Source: Chalara sp. BL73
Lineage: Eukaryota > Ascomycota > Leotiomycetes > Helotiales
NCBI GenBank assembly: GCA_918026815.1
Contig: CAKJVC010000182.1
Location: 62,001-126,000 of the forward strand
Reading direction: 5' to 3'
Length of the DNA stretch: 64,000 nt
The notes under the pieces are model-generated. The model searched no databases and was not told where the DNA came from. It worked only from the letters and a program-made list of their open reading frames with translations. A program made the position numbers and the translations under genes. Below, piece by piece: positions 11,401 through 25,563 of this stretch; the stretch's first letter is position 1, and each line of letters begins with the position of its first letter.

Positions 11401-14197
11401 ACTGTTCACCAGAATTCATTTGATGGAAACAGAAGCAGTGCTGCTTCCATGCTTGCGAAACAAATTCGTCTCAAGCTCGTTGCCGATGAAGATTCTGAAA
11501 TACCAAAGCCCTACCGAAATATCATGGTTTCGATCCACGCCATTGCAAACTTCAAGTCATTGGATGATTATCTACGTCCAAGAATAAGCCTATCTGAGCG
11601 ACCACGTGGTTCGAGAAGTAGAGACGGCCTGGCCAGTGCTATGGCTGCCTTGAGTGGAAGAGGTTTGCCGGATCATTATGCAGGCACCTCTGGACAGAGC
11701 CGACTTGCTGAACGCCTTATTGCAGAAGCTGCCCGCAATTCTACTCAACCAAATGCTTCTACTCCACGCAGATCACAAAAGCTTAAATCAAAGTCTACAC
11801 CAACTGGCGCAGCGACCGGCCAATCGTCCTCGGACACTCCCAATGAGAAGGCTGTATCGCGACGATCAAGTCGCCGGCAAACCCAGCCTGATATTCCGCC
11901 ACCGCCTCCACAGGAGGAAGACAGTCTAACTCGTGCATTGGAATGTGCCGATGAGAGATCGCTTACTGAGGATGAAGAAATGGATGAGGCTGCTCTAGAC
12001 GCTATTGTTGGAGATCTAGAAGACGAAATGGATGAAGGAGCCATTCCTGATCCCACTGCTGTCAGCCTTGAGGTCGTTGCGGGAGGAAACGTTACCGCAA
12101 GGAAGGATGATGGTACTCGGGTCGCTACCCCATCTCAGATTTCAGGAAGCAACTCCCGCAGTGCCTCGGCTCTACATGCTGCTATGGCTGCACAGGCGGC
12201 TCTGAGCACCCCAAGTGCTCACTCCAGGCCCATGTCTTATTCTGCAGCTATTCAGTCCCCTCCCGATTGGCATATTGAGTTTAGCTTAAATGATAAGGTC
12301 ATCGCGAATGAGACAACGATCTACCGTGCGGTACACAATGTGTCAGGGCCAGTTGATGAGCATGCCAGTCGAGGTATATGGTCCGCAATCCATCCCATCA
12401 AGTTTAGGCGCGCACCAGGTCCGCCGCCTCCTGAGCCCAGCTCTCTCTCGCAAGCACCAGAAACGAGCTTGGAAACCACTCCATCTGGTATTCCAGCATC
12501 GCTGGACAAGCACCCAGCTACATCATCAATCCTCCGCTTGCTGAACATACTACATGCGTTGAACGAAAATCTTGACGATGTGTTGGCAGAGAATAAGGAT
12601 ACGCTCAAGCTCAATGCAGAACATTTGTCACAATTCGTGAATACGAAGCTGACAGCAAAGTTGAACCGTCAACTTGAAGAGCCTCTGATTGTGGCTAGTA
12701 ATTGTCTGCCTAGCTGGAGCGAGGACCTTGCGAGGCTCTATCCATTTCTTTTCCCTTTTGAATCGAGGCACCTATTCTTGCAATCTACTTCTTTCGGTTA
12801 TGCTAGATCGATGACCAGATGGCAGAACGCCCAATCGGCGGACGAGGCTCGCAGGGACCGTCACCGCGACGAACGACCGTACTTGGGCCGTCTCCAGCGT
12901 CAAAAGGTTCGAATTTCTCGTCAGAAGATACTCGAGTCTGCTCTCAAGGTCATGGAACTATATGGCGCGTCTCAAAGTATTCTAGAGGTTGAATACTTCG
13001 AGGAAGTTGGAACTGGGCTTGGACCAACTCTGGAATTCTACTCCACCGTTTCTAAAGAATTTTCCAAGAAGAAAATCAAACTTTGGAGAGAAACTGATGT
13101 TAATGATGGCGATGAGTATGCGTTTGGATCTCGTGGTCTTTTCCCTGCTCCGATGAGCGAAGAGCAAGCTACTAACGAGAACGGGAAACGTATTCTGCAC
13201 CTATTCAAGATGCTTGGGAAGTTCGTCGCTAGGTCCATGATTGACTCTCGCATCATTGACGTTTCTCTCAACCCAACGTTTTTCCGAATTGGAGACGAAT
13301 CAAGGCCGGTCACGCCTTCCCTCGGAGCCGTCAAAACTGTTGACCCTGTCTTGGCAAAGTCTCTCAAGTTAATCAAGAAGTATGAGGTTGCAAAGAAGGC
13401 CATCGACGAAAATGGTGGCCTTACGCCGGCTCAAAAAGTTGCGCAGGCGGAGGCTTTAACGATTGAAGGTTCTCGCATCGATGACTTGGGTCTTGACTTC
13501 ACCCTTCCTGGCTACTCCATCGAGCTGTTACCAAATGGATCTCACATACAGGTCTCAATTGATAATGTTGATCTGTACCTTGAAAAAGTGATTGACATGA
13601 CTCTCGGCAGTGGAGTTGACAGACAAATTGACGCATTCCGGGCCGGATTTACCCAAGTATTCCCCTACTCAGCTCTCAGTGCATTTACACCGGATGAGCT
13701 ATTCATGCTGTTTGGTAGGATTGAAGAGGACTGGTCATTAGAGAGTAGGCTATCTTAATTTATCCTGTTCTTTTATTACGAGTACTAAATGATTCTGTAG
13801 CCCTAATGGATTCAATCAAGGCGGACCATGGCTTCAATATGGATAGCAGAAGCGTCAGAAACCTGCTACAGGTTATGAGCGAACTTACACTGTCTGAGCG
13901 ACGGGACTTCTTGCAATTTACCACTGGTAGTCCAAAACTACCCATAGGTGGTAAGTGCCTTTTCATCCTACTATTTGCTAAGCTTGCTAATTCGAGACAG
14001 GGTTTAAGAGTCTTACTCCGATGTTCACTGTGGTTTGCAAGCCCAGCGAGCCTCCATATTCGTCTGACGATTACCTTCCAAGCGTTATGACTTGTGTCAA
14101 CTATCTCAAGTTGCCAGATTATAGCAATCTAGAAGTGATGCGACGTCGTATTAACACTGCCATCAAAGAGGGACAGGGTGCTTTCCATTTATCATAA
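8403..14197 (+). CDS. UFD4: HECT-type E3 ubiquitin ligase, UFD4/TRIP12 family
   Basis: E3 ligase that extends ubiquitin chains on ubiquitin-fusion and N-degron substrates. Five exons, 8403-8850, 8910-9517, 9562-13744, 13801-13950 and 14001-14197, give 1861 aa. The N-terminus is basic and Ser/Ala-rich (about 1-200). Armadillo-like repeats follow, with [20 protein letters not shown] spanning the exon 2/3 junction. A long Asp/Glu run lies near 752-790 and a WWE/UFD4-type middle region near 1200-1400. The C-terminal HECT domain contains [20 protein letters not shown] and the catalytic Cys at about 1828 in [16 protein letters not shown]. Without the 56-nt intron 3 the frame would stop after IEEDWSLES before the catalytic lobe, so that splice is required. 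The next gene, a Cue2-like protein, is in tandem 628 nt downstream. Confidence 0.95.
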
Positions 14198-14825
14198 ATT
14201 GTGAATATTGGTCGTGTAATGGGCTATGGCTGTGCATGGATTGGGAGGAGCATTTGAGTTTTGGCATTTTTTTCACGAGACCAATGTCGCTTTAGTTGCG
14301 GCTTCGCTTTTGCAGTTACTGCATCAAATCGAATTTCACATTTCCGGCCTTTGAAATGGCTGATCCTCAACTTCAGATCGCATGGAATGGTCGTTTAGGC
14401 GCAACCTTGGGAAGGGACATGTCAGGGGGAACTTATCATGCCACAGAAATAGATTAATCTAGCGCTCTTTCTTCACCATTATAACATTTTATTGACCGTT
14501 CGTGTTCTTTTATGTGAATATGAACTACTCGTCATGGAATTGCACACTTAGGTGGGAGGCTTAAGAAGTGTAAGAAACTAATCATTGGACCCGCAAAAGA
14601 AGCCTCAAAGTCGCTTGGAAACTTAAGCTTGTCACACAATTAGACCGTCATGAAGTAGTTATCGTGCCAGTCAACCCACATCTAGTGCTTCCACCAAATC
14701 CAATGTCACTTTGCCAGGCAGCCTTTTACAACGGCCCATCATTTTATATGGCATTTGCATATGATGAACTGCCTAGCTATCCCTGAGGATTCCTGCTGAT
14801 TTCTAGATCGTAGTCATACGAATAG
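14198..14825. other. Intergenic spacer between UFD4 and the Cue2-like gene
   Basis: Tandem 3'/5' flank. No open frame of interest, repeat or RNA gene was seen. Confidence 0.5.
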
Positions 14826-16425
14826 ATGGCCACCGCGCAAGCCCTCAAAGATCAATTGCTGGTATTACCCTGTCTCCTGCACATATGCCATGTCTCAGTT
14901 TCCTTACAATTATATCTAGGAGGCCTATAATTCGTCTATCGACACCTCTACTGTGTTAGCGATCCTATCCGACTTCGATCTCGAAAACCCCACCCATCGA
15001 GAGGAAGCCCACAATATCCTTAAAGTTTTGAAGGAAAGCGCCGAAATAGAAGATAAAAAAACTGTCAGCAATTTATCGGATATTGGAAACAATGCGTTGA
15101 AAAGTGCTGGATTCGAAAGCAGGAGTGACAGTGGAAAGAGTCTTCTGTGGTCAAAAAACACATATTCAACCCAAGCTCAGTCGTCCTTAGACTTTGATCA
15201 GGACGATCAACCAGCGCATGAGCAGAATGATAATGCTTTCGGAAAAGACTTGGATGGCCTCGATGCAGAGGATAAAGTGCGATTATTGGCAGACTTATTT
15301 CCCAGCCTCAAACGGTTCTCCATCGAGTGGAGTCTGAAGAAACACAGGTGGGATATAAACCTTGCGGTTGATGACTTGATGACCCAGTCTTTTCTTGAAG
15401 ATTCTGGTGAACGTCAGTTAGGTGTTGATGCCTTCTCAGAAACGAAAATAATCAAACCCAAGAAACAGAGAAAACGAAAAGCTGGGAAAAGCAAAGCACT
15501 TTGGAATGATCAAGACACAAGTAGCAGCGCCGTCAACATATGGGATACAGGCAAACAAGATATAGAGTTCATTTCGACAAGGACTGGTACACCAGTGATG
15601 CAAATCAGCTCGATATATCATAAGAACGGCGCATCGGTTCCAGGAACTATTTCACACCTGATAAACTCCCAGCAAGCCTTGAACATTGAGTCTGAGGACC
15701 CAATTATTCATAGTAATACTATAGAGCTGACTAATAACTTTCCTTCTATTCCTGTCTCGAGCCTAAAAGCCTTGGTGCAGATCACTCATCCGTCGCTCAC
15801 ATATGCACATGAGCTTGCCAAAGCACTTGCAGCGCGTCCTAATAATGGGAAGCCCCTTATAGATATCGAGCTCCGTCATGTTCCATTAGAAAAGGACTTA
15901 AAGCTTGGAGCTAAGCGAGCTGATGCGAAAACATATTCACTAGAGGAAGCAGCTCTCCTGGCAACAAAATATAAGCAAGAGCGTGATACGGCATTCCAAA
16001 AAGCACGGGAAGCCTATCGCAAAGGAAAATCTGACCATTTGATGGGAGGAGCCGCCGCATATTACGCTCAGCAAGGTCGAGATGCAGACGTAATCGCCCG
16101 AAGCGCACAGAGAGCTATGGCCGATGCACTTGCTGTTAATCAAAGTTCAAAAATAGAACTAGACTTGCATGGCATGAATGTCAACGATGCAAAACGCATC
16201 ACCAAAGAGAGAGTGATCACATGGTGGCATGAAATGGGAACGAATGAGGCTGGCCGTCCGACTATCGGCTCTCGATATCATATTATCACGGGGATGGGAC
16301 ATCATAGCAATGGGGGCATCAGCAAATTGGGCCCGGCGGTAGGGAGAATGCTAATTAGAGATGGATGGAAAGTGGAAGTACAACCAGGACGACTATATGT
16401 GACGGGAGTCGTCTTGAGGAAGTGA
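14826..16425 (+). CDS. CUE-DUF1771-Smr domain protein (Cue2-like endonuclease)
   Basis: In yeast, Cue2 cleaves mRNA at stalled or collided ribosomes (no-go decay), using CUE domains for ubiquitin binding and the Smr domain for RNA cleavage. Two exons, 14826-14861 and 14920-16425, give 513 aa. The first exon encodes only MATAQALKDQLL. A CUE-like helical bundle lies at about 124-172 (VRLLADLFPSLKRFSIEWSL), the charged DUF1771 helix at about 353-416 (RDTAFQKAREAYRKGKSDHL), and the Smr domain at about 423-513. The Smr motifs are LDLHGMNV and TGMGHHSNGG. A single CUE is evident, fewer than in yeast Cue2. The codon at 14953 is GTG, not ATG, so exon 1 is needed for the start. The domain assignment is secure; the endonuclease role is inferred. 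Confidence 0.9.
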
Positions 16426-16995
16426 AGAAAAGATTCATGAGTATGATTTGGTATGAAGGGTAGCTACTATGAAGAGCCGCAGCGCTAGCAAGCTTAGATA
16501 TTGTACAGACTTAAATATCAAGGTGCCTTGGAAAGTATTATGTGGCCTCAATGTACATGGAGCACACTAACATATCCTATAAAAGGACGCAAAAGAAGGG
16601 TGTTACGGCGTAAGCGACCTACACATGCCCTTAAATCATGGATGGCTGTAGGTATAGGGGTTTGAATACGATTTGTTAATGAGAATTTCCCGTATTTTGC
16701 TAGCTAATTCAAAGTATGCTCAGTCTGTTAATATATACATCGCCAGTGGTGTGTACATAGAGATCAGTCAGCCTCGGAGCCTTCAACCCTCGGTCCAAGA
16801 AAGCGCTTAGAGACGGCTTAACATATTTGCTTATCTCTCTCCACAATCTACAGCCTTGTGCCTTGTAGAATTTCAGACACGACAACCATTTACGGAGTTT
16901 AGACACCTCTTAAAGGTTCAAGACTAAGTTTCAATATGGTCACACTGTTTCCATCGAGACTTAAGGTATACTGGCTTCTCTGAAAGCCTAAAGCA
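16426..16995. other. Intergenic spacer
   Basis: Tandem spacer between the Cue2-like gene and the BCKDH E1-alpha gene. Nothing recognisable beyond random short frames. Confidence 0.5.
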
Positions 16996-18455
16996 ATGAT
17001 GAACGTCCTAAGATACACAAATCAGTTTGTGAAAGCGTTGATTCCATTCAGGACAAATGTAACGACTCCCTGCGTTGCACAAATACAGAGATGGTCTTCC
17101 TCGTTGTCCCAGAAGCCAGGATCTGCTGGGTAAGTCAACCGCTCCCTCTACGACGTAAAATGCTAACGGGCACCCAGAATTCGCTTTCCTGGCGCGGTCG
17201 ATAGCAAGTTCACAAACAGCCTTTCATTTGAGCACCCTTCTACATACCCCGCCATACCCACCTACCGTGCCATGAACCCGGATGGGGATATCATTGATGA
17301 ATCCTTCACTCCAGGATCTGATAAGCTTGCGTTGGAAATGTATCAGAATATGGTAGCTGTTTCTATTCTCGACGTCATCATGTTCGATTCGCAAAGACAG
17401 GGCCGACTAAGCTTCTACATGACAAGCCAAGGGGAAGAAGGCACATGCGTGGGATCATGTAGCGCTCTGGAGAAGGAGGATGTTATCTTCTCGCAGTATA
17501 GAGAGGCTGGAATGTTCATGCAGAGGGGATACACCTTCCCTGATTTTATGAGCCAGTTATTTGCCAACAAGCATGATTGTGGTAAAGGAAGGAATATGCC
17601 GGTGCATTACGGGAGTGCTGCGCTAAATATTGTATGTACCACTTCACAGCCTATGAATGAGCCTTCTGACATATTCAGCATACAATATCTTCTCCATTAG
17701 CGACACAAATTCCACAAGCAGCTGGTGCAGCATACGCTTTGAAGATGCAACGTCTTGCGAATCCCAATATACCCGCTCGCGTGGTTGCTTGCTACTTTGG
17801 TGAAGGGGCAGCAAGTGAAGGAGACTTTCACGCAGCTCTGAATATAGCAGCGACGAGATCGTGTCCAGTCATCTTCATATGTCGAAATAATGGCTATGCC
17901 ATCAGCACACCAACATTGGAACAATATCGGGGGGATGGAATCGCGAGTAGAGGGACTGGATATGGAATAGATACCCTTAGAGTTGACGGAAACGACATAT
18001 GGGCTGTTAGAGAAGCAACAAGAAGAGCAAGAAATTTAGCGCTGACTGGTAATGGGCGACCAGTTTTGCTAGAAGCCATGTCTTATCGGATATCGCACCA
18101 TAGTACGAGTGACGACTCCTTTGCGTACCGAGCTCGAGTAGAAGTTGAGGACTGGAAGCGGAGAGACAACCCCATCACCCGACTTCGTAAATATCTTGAA
18201 AAGAAAGGCATATGGGACGAGGGAAAGGAGAAAGAAGCTAGAGCTCGCCTTAGAAAAGAGGTGTTGAGCGCATTTTCCGAGGCAGAGAAAGAGAAAAAGC
18301 CTCCAATGAGGAGCCTGTTCGAGGATGTGTACGAAGAGATGACTCCGGAAGTCAAAAAGCAGATGGGTGAGTTGAAAAATATTATTGAGAGATATCCTAA
18401 CGAGTATGATGTGAGCGAGTTCGAAGGTGGAAAGGATAGTTTGTCAATCAGATAG
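16996..18455 (+). CDS. Branched-chain 2-oxoacid dehydrogenase E1 subunit alpha, mitochondrial
   Basis: Thiamine-diphosphate-dependent decarboxylase subunit of the BCKDH complex, acting on the keto acids of Leu, Ile and Val. Exons 16996-17129, 17178-17631 and 17679-18455 give 454 aa. The N-terminus is basic and hydroxylated without acidic residues ([20 protein letters not shown]), as for a mitochondrial presequence. Family motifs in order are [20 protein letters not shown], the membrane of the active site around [13 protein letters not shown], and the ThDP/Mg site at about 237-272 ([10 protein letters not shown] ... [10 protein letters not shown]). The C-terminal phosphorylation-loop region reads [17 protein letters not shown]. 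Intron 2 is phase 0 and restores [21 protein letters not shown]5, another mitochondrial enzyme, starts only 178 nt downstream on the same strand. Two start Met codons are adjacent. Confidence 0.95.
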
Positions 18456-18633
18456 ATAGATAGATTTCCCCGTTGCAAGATATGCCAATTCAATCAGCAA
18501 ACTATGCAAGGCACCAGAAGAAAGGCACGAGCTAAATTTCCTTGGCATTGTTCAACCTCAGGCTGTAGACGAGGCTGAATCTTGGAATATCAAACAATTT
18601 CCAAAATATCGGACTCTGGATCAGACTACCGCC

Positions 18634-19683
<1,050 letters not shown>

Positions 19684-20248
19684 AGTGGGTGGACGGAAAT
19701 GGAAAGTACGGTAAAGGATGTACGATAGTTTCCAGCACAGAGAGAGTTGCATGTATCACCTCAGTACATAATCTCTTTTCATTATTGAAGGGTTATCCGC
19801 TGGCACTCTAGACTAAGCAGTGGGTAGTCATACAATCAGCAAGTCAGAAATAAGTCATATAGAATCTATGACCAAGGAAAAGACCAAGCACTGAGAATTC
19901 ATTATGTTGAGCAAAACGAGTTCATGTACAAGTACAAATGATTTGTGGTATTTCCGCCGCTAGAGCCAAACTCATTAGCAAGCCATGCCTAGCTTCTTCC
20001 GCCGATTTAAAATACAACGCTGATGGAGCAAAGATGCAAATTATGAGATTCATAAGTACAGGGAGAAGAAGAGAGCTATCATCGCTGGCACAAAATTGTG
20101 TCGCCTAAGCTATTCCAGATCCGCTCCAACCAGTTGGTATGATGGTGTCGAAATAACTACCGCCTTTATCATCCCCTCCAACCAAAACAAGAAACCGACG
20201 GGCGAGAAGGGTGAACTTTTGGTCGAAAACATGAATACCGTAGAGCAA
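19684..20248. other. Convergent 3' spacer between COQ5 and the DUF2433 gene
   Basis: Contains the two 3' flanks. No further gene, repeat or RNA was seen. Confidence 0.5.
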
Positions 20249-22813
20249 TTAAGAGTCACCGCCAGTTGCAGGGGTGGCTGCAGAAGGCGCGGGTGATCCT
20301 TCAGTCTTGTTGAATGCTCCTCGTGCACCACGACCACCTCTACCACGCTCACCACCACCACGTCCACCTCTCTGTCCTCGACCTCGTCCGCCACGTCCAC
20401 CCTCACTATCGCTGGCGCCACCACTGCGGTAACCACCCTGAGGAGTATTGCTACTACCACCTCTAGTGCTGCCCCAGTTACCGGCACCACCGCGATTGCT
20501 ATTATATGACTTGTTATTGGGTTGGAAAAGCTTGACCAGTGGACGGGTATTATCTCGTTCGGTCCGGGACTTGAAATCCTCTGGAAGGGCCTTGAGGGCT
20601 GCATCTCGGTCCTCAACAGTCTTGAAATGCACAACCTGGTTTGTCGCACCCCATTTCTCGATATTGATGATCTTCTTTTCATCTTCCGCTCCAAACAGGT
20701 CGCGCACCGCGTCAGCGGAAGTCGCATTCATGATGAAGAGACCTATTGCCTCAGTAGCAGGGGCCTTGGCAGCTGGAGAAACAGCCTCTGCAGCACTATT
20801 AGACGCATTGCCATTGGCTGTTGATGGTGTGTTAATCCTAAGGATTTGAAAGTCAGCGGAATTCTCTACTTAACAACGAGATTCAAAGATCTACATACTT
20901 CTCATTCTCCTTTGTGGATGCTGGCAGGTTGACGACATTTGTTTGTGGTTGTGGTGTAGCTGGCTTAGGGCCTGTGCAGGAAATAGTTAGTACTACATAG
21001 ATTGCTAGTTGCACTTATAGCTCAGATTCAAATGACATACCTTGAGAGGCTGGGGAAGCTGAAGTGCGTTCTGGTCCTGCTGGGGCTTTTGGTTGACCAC
21101 GTTGTTGCTGTTGTCCTTGATGGAACTGCTGTGGCGGTTGTGGTTGAGCGCCTGGTTTCTGTGCTGGACCAGTGGGCGGTACTGAGGCTACCAAGGGCTG
21201 ACTTGAACCTGCAGTTCCAGAGCCAGTTGTAAGGGGCTGCGAGGGCAGTGGAACTTGAGCTGGGTTTGGCTTACCGCCTCGGTGCGCAAAATTAAAGCCC
21301 TGTGCTTTCATTTCGGTACCTATGCGACCATCCTGGACCTCCAGTACCAGCCAGCCAAATGCAGCATCGGCAAGGTTGAAGTTCCACATATTCTTGAAAG
21401 CACTCTCGTCAACCTGTCCACCAGAACCTGCACTAGCAGGTCCACCAAATGGATTTCCACCAAGTGCGGTGCTTGGCATCTTTTCTACTATGCCCAGAGC
21501 ATTGTTAAGAAGATTAAGCTGTGCCTCATTCTGTGAAATGGCTGGCATAACCTCACTCTTGACTGTCTCCCATACATCATTGAAAGAGGCTTTTGATGCC
21601 GCTAACTTTCCCCTATAGTGATCCAGTGTTGGATTAACACTAAACTCATTATAAGAACTACCATAACGGAAATGAAGTCCTGCAGAGATGGAGAAGTCTG
21701 CCTTGAGAGTGACAGATAGTTGGTTGAGAATGCCCTCCCGTGCAGGAGAGGCATGTGTGATGAAGATTCGCGTTTCTGTTGGATCATAAACTCGATTCGA
21801 GGTGTCCACAAGTTCGCCCATTTGCAATAAGGTTGTCCACATAGTTCCCTGACCACCAGCGATTGTGGTTCGTCCTTCTCCATTATCGAAAAGTTTGTGC
21901 ATCACGACTGCCCCACCAAGACCAAGTAGCCGGAGCTTAACACCACCAATTTCTAACAGCATGGAGCGCGCCTCATCAATGATGTGTAGCTTGTCCACCT
22001 TATACTCTTTGGATCTGAATTTCTCCAGGACCCGTACATCTTCACATGCTCCCCATACTGTGTAGACTGGGACGTCAAGTTTGACGCTGCCGTTGAGGAA
22101 CTGAGGGAGCTCGGATAAGGGGAGGTCACTAGGTTGAAATCTTTGCTTTACTGATCCAGTAGTTTGACCGATTGCCTTCTTCGTCGATTCTGATATCAAT
22201 GGTGAATATTGCGCAACATGCTTCAAAGTCCTAAGCACACCAGGGTTAATACGGCTCTGTCTAGGAATTGGACGGTAACTCACTTTTCTGCAATACGGTC
22301 TAAAGACGAATCATCGTAGAATCCAAAATCTCCCGTGTGAATGATATGGTCGGCTTTAGCCTGCTTCGCGAGGTCATTGAGAGATCTTAAGTTGCCTGAT
22401 GTTGTTAGTTTCTGACCAGAATAGGTACGGGCTTAAGAGCACTCAAAACATACCTCGCACATCTGCCACACAGAGCACTCTGATCCCCCCGGTCTGAATT
22501 ACCCTGCCATTGTTTGGGAGCAGTGGCTGAGCTCCGGGCGGTAAATTTCCGTTTTGCAGATAGCTTCCCGGGTTGCTGTAAGCAGGACGTTGCTGCAACA
22601 ATTTAATCAGTATTAAGCGCGTCGATGTGTGATGATAAGCTATAGCATATGATGGAAGTATGGACAGCACCGAATACTCGAAGCTGCAAAAAGCACTGAG
22701 CTGGGTGAGAACGCGCAAAAGTGAGGCAAACACATCGCAGAAAGATCGGGCGGATCAAGCGGCGAACGATAAAGAGCTTCTTTAGATGGTAAAATACAAC
22801 TTACAGATGCCAT
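20249..22813 (-). CDS. DUF2433 family protein with degenerate phosphoesterase-like domain and RGG tail
   Basis: Fungal protein of unknown function. Six exons, 22813-22805, 22592-22454, 22395-22284, 22230-21041, 20971-20899 and 20837-20249, give 703 aa. Near the N-terminus, IRVLCVADVRGNLRSLNDLA and HIIHTGDFGFYDDSSLD resemble the first two blocks of calcineurin-like phosphoesterases, but the usual DxHG is replaced by DVRGN. LLGLGGAVVMHKLFDNGEG and RIFITHASPAREGILNQL (a GH-like block) are characteristic of DUF2433. After a Pro/Gln-rich linker (about 430-510) comes an RRM-like module (IGLFIMNATSADAVRDLF ... VVHFKTVEDRDAALKALP), then an RG/RGG-rich end (RGGRGGGERGRGGRGARG). The first exon is only 9 nt (Met-Ala-Ser) followed by a 212-nt intron, so the start is less certain than the rest. 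An RNA-associated role is inferred from the tail only. Confidence 0.85.
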
Positions 22814-23600
22814 TATTCACAGGGCAGGTCAAGGCAGAGTGTATCGCTCTTTGAATATGGTGAAGGGCGGTGGTTTGTTTATTTAATGGAATGAATATCC
22901 TAGACTTTGAAGTATTGGAAGGGTGAGGCTTGATGAACGATCCGTGGTATGAACGCCTTTTGGATGCTGGGTTCTTATTTAATTTGATTGAATACTTTGG
23001 ATGGTGTAGGAACAGGTTCGTTCGTGCGTTGCCAGTTGGTTGTGTTGCTATAAATTTCTTCACAGTCGACTTTCGAAGCTGAAGCAAAGTACAGTAGTTA
23101 GTGTAGGATAGGCTGGGTTTGGCCAAATCGTGGTTGCCGATTTCAGAGCTTGAGCCCACGAGGCTTTGGCGATGATTCGCTCGCTTCAGCACCCGCAAAG
23201 ACGAGGGTCAGCAACTCGCCCCTATTTTACCTGGTTGAGGCAAGGTACTTTTGGTATTATTTAATATCGTTCTAGTAGTTGGAAAGTAAAGTAACAGCCC
23301 TCACAGTGAATGGTGGTACCTTGGCAAGTCACGAAGATTAGATATTGTGAAATGGCAGCTTCTCCCGACCAAGTAGATTACAGGGGAAGAAGCTTGAATC
23401 TCTAAGCATAGCTTCGAATTATCCATAGGCTAGCCATACAATAACTTTGGAGATCAACAATCAATCCTCAGTGTAATGCATTGAGAGATGTTCACTACAT
23501 AAACAGGCAACAAGCAAACGAGCGAAGCAAATGAGAAGAGGGGTATCATTGATTAGATATTATAGATTAGCTGAAAGTCCTACTCAGCAAGTCGCTGGCT
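22814..23600. other. Spacer and likely 5' leader of the DUF2433 gene
   Basis: Holds the upstream region of the minus-strand DUF2433 gene and the 3' flank of GEM1. A 138-codon minus-strand open frame at 22782-23198 overlaps the start exon and has no family signature. It may simply be leader sequence. Confidence 0.45.
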
Positions 23601-25563
23601 TCAATTCGTAATTGTTGAGCGCCGATAGATCATAAAGGCTGCCAGTAAAGCACATGCTGTCGCGCCCGTAGCCACATAGAGACTCGTCCGGTCGGTTGGT
23701 TCTTCTTCACTCTTGGGGAAAGCCGTGCTTGGATTTGTGGCCGCCTCAGCAAGGGTTATGAACAGCTCACTGATGCTATTCCAGGTAACACTAACATGTA
23801 ATGGTGCATTCATATTCTGACTTGCAGTGTACTCATCGGGTTGCGTTTCAGACCGTTGTGTAGTCTTGTCTTGGTCTGCCTTGAGTGCAGTGTATACAGC
23901 AGGCAGTTCATCCAGGTGCGGATACTTCTCACGAAGCGCAACGATATATGAAAATGAGTCTGGGTCTGAAGAGTCGTAGGTGTAGCATAGCAGATCACAT
24001 GCATCAAGCTTAGCCTGATTTTCGAGAATAGCAGGCTCAAGCTCCCCGAGCTCTTCGATGATCAGGTAGCATTGTTTTCCTCCTTGCAGTTCTACACTAT
24101 TCACGGCAGCCCTAGGCTTAATCGTAGGACGATATAGAGAATCGTAAGGGCGATTCAGAAACGCGTCTAGGAGGGATGACTTGCCAGATCCCGGAGCCCC
24201 AAGCACATAGCAAAGGACGACATTACGTTCGACGCGACCTGGGCGCCGCCTCCTTTTGCGGGCTTTGGTGATCTTAAGTGCTGAGGCAGTCGAAGTCCTA
24301 GGCCCAGTGGCTGGTTCGAAGCCGAGGTAGGCAAGGTAGGAAAGAGTTGTGGACGGCGAAGCAAAAGTCGTCATTGACCACTGAGCGAGCCATCCTTGAA
24401 GAGTTATATAGCCTGCCTCATTGCGAACCGTTGAAGCTGGGAAATGGGAGCCCAGCCAGAACGTCGGCAAACCAGGAGTAGGCGCAAATAAAGCATCTAA
24501 TTCGGAATTGTTAAGACCGCCATCATTGTCCTTGTCAAAAAGGAGGAAGAGGTCTACAAAGAATCGGTATCCAGCAGGACTGAGTTCTGCGGAGGCATAC
24601 TCAGGGATCTCAAATTTGGGATGAAGAAAGCTATCTTTCAGGCTTAGACTGTCCGTATAATGATATTGTCTGAGAATGACCCATATTGTTTCATGTCTAC
24701 CCTTTTCAGCAAATAATTTGTTGAGGAGGACAAACCCTTTCAGGTCAATTCCTCGATCTATCTGGGCTCTTGACGATGATTTGCTTATGGAAAGTTTGAT
24801 GTTTTCTAAGTCCTCTGTAGATAATGGCTTCTGAAAACACTTTTCTTGAAAGTCGTTCATTTCCTTATCATTCAAATACCCATCTTGGTCCTTATCATTC
24901 AGATAGAATATCCTTTGAAGGGCTGCTACAGCAGCTGGCTTCAGATTGCCTTCTTTTGAGTCGAATAGTGGTGCAATTGGATGGGTGACTGCTTTCTGGC
25001 ACAGAAAGAATACCTCATTTACATTGTGATGTTCTCTTGCGCTCGTTCTTATGCAGGAATCAATCTCCTTGAACTCCGCCATCACGGGCAACATCTCGTC
25101 CTCTACCACCTGAGCAGTGTTTCCGTTTGTCGTCAGGTCTGATTTGTTGGCACACAGGACCACTGGCACATTAACCCCGAGGGAGCGAAAATAAGGCATC
25201 CAGAAGAGTGCGACTCGCTCATAGCTATAGTGATCGGAGTATACCAATAATATCACATTCGATTTCCGTATCTCCTTTCTCAAAGTGTTCCTTTCTTGGG
25301 GTAAGGCAGAGGTGTCGACGATAGTGGTGGTGACATTCTCGGGTGTCCCGATGCTTGGTGGAATTGTGATCTGCGGGAGAACAGACTGTATCTTGCTGGT
25401 GACGAAAACATCCTTGACCAGAGAAGTGATGAGGCTCGATTTGCCAGCCCCTTCGTCTCCGCAAACGCAGATGCGAACTGTTTGAACAGGTTAGTCCATA
25501 CCAGCTATGTTTAAAGAAATACATAAATGATACATCCGGGGTGAGCATCGCACCTGTAGCCAT
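23601..25563 (-). CDS. GEM1: Mitochondrial Rho GTPase Gem1 (Miro)
   Basis: Outer-membrane GTPase controlling mitochondrial distribution and a regulator of ER-mitochondria contacts. Exons 25563-25554 (10 nt) and 25477-23601 give 628 aa. The first codons splice to [19 protein letters not shown], which completes the P-loop of GTPase 1; its G4 motif is CANKSDL. EF-hand 1 is at about 194-206 ([13 protein letters not shown]) and EF-hand 2 near 316 ([13 protein letters not shown]). The second GTPase domain starts near 431 ([16 protein letters not shown]), and its G4-like block ALKAD is degenerate, as usual. The protein ends in a tail anchor at about 606-625 ([20 protein letters not shown]) with basic RRS. 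The gene is divergent from CreC with 542 nt between starts. Confidence 0.96.

Noticed and set aside
14925..15161. Minus-strand frame opposite the Cue2-like gene
   Set aside because: Antisense of a well-supported coding exon with no motif of its own.
20310..20420. CRISPR-like or tandem DNA repeat
   Set aside because: The repetitiveness comes from the RGG codons of the DUF2433 protein; no spacer/repeat architecture.
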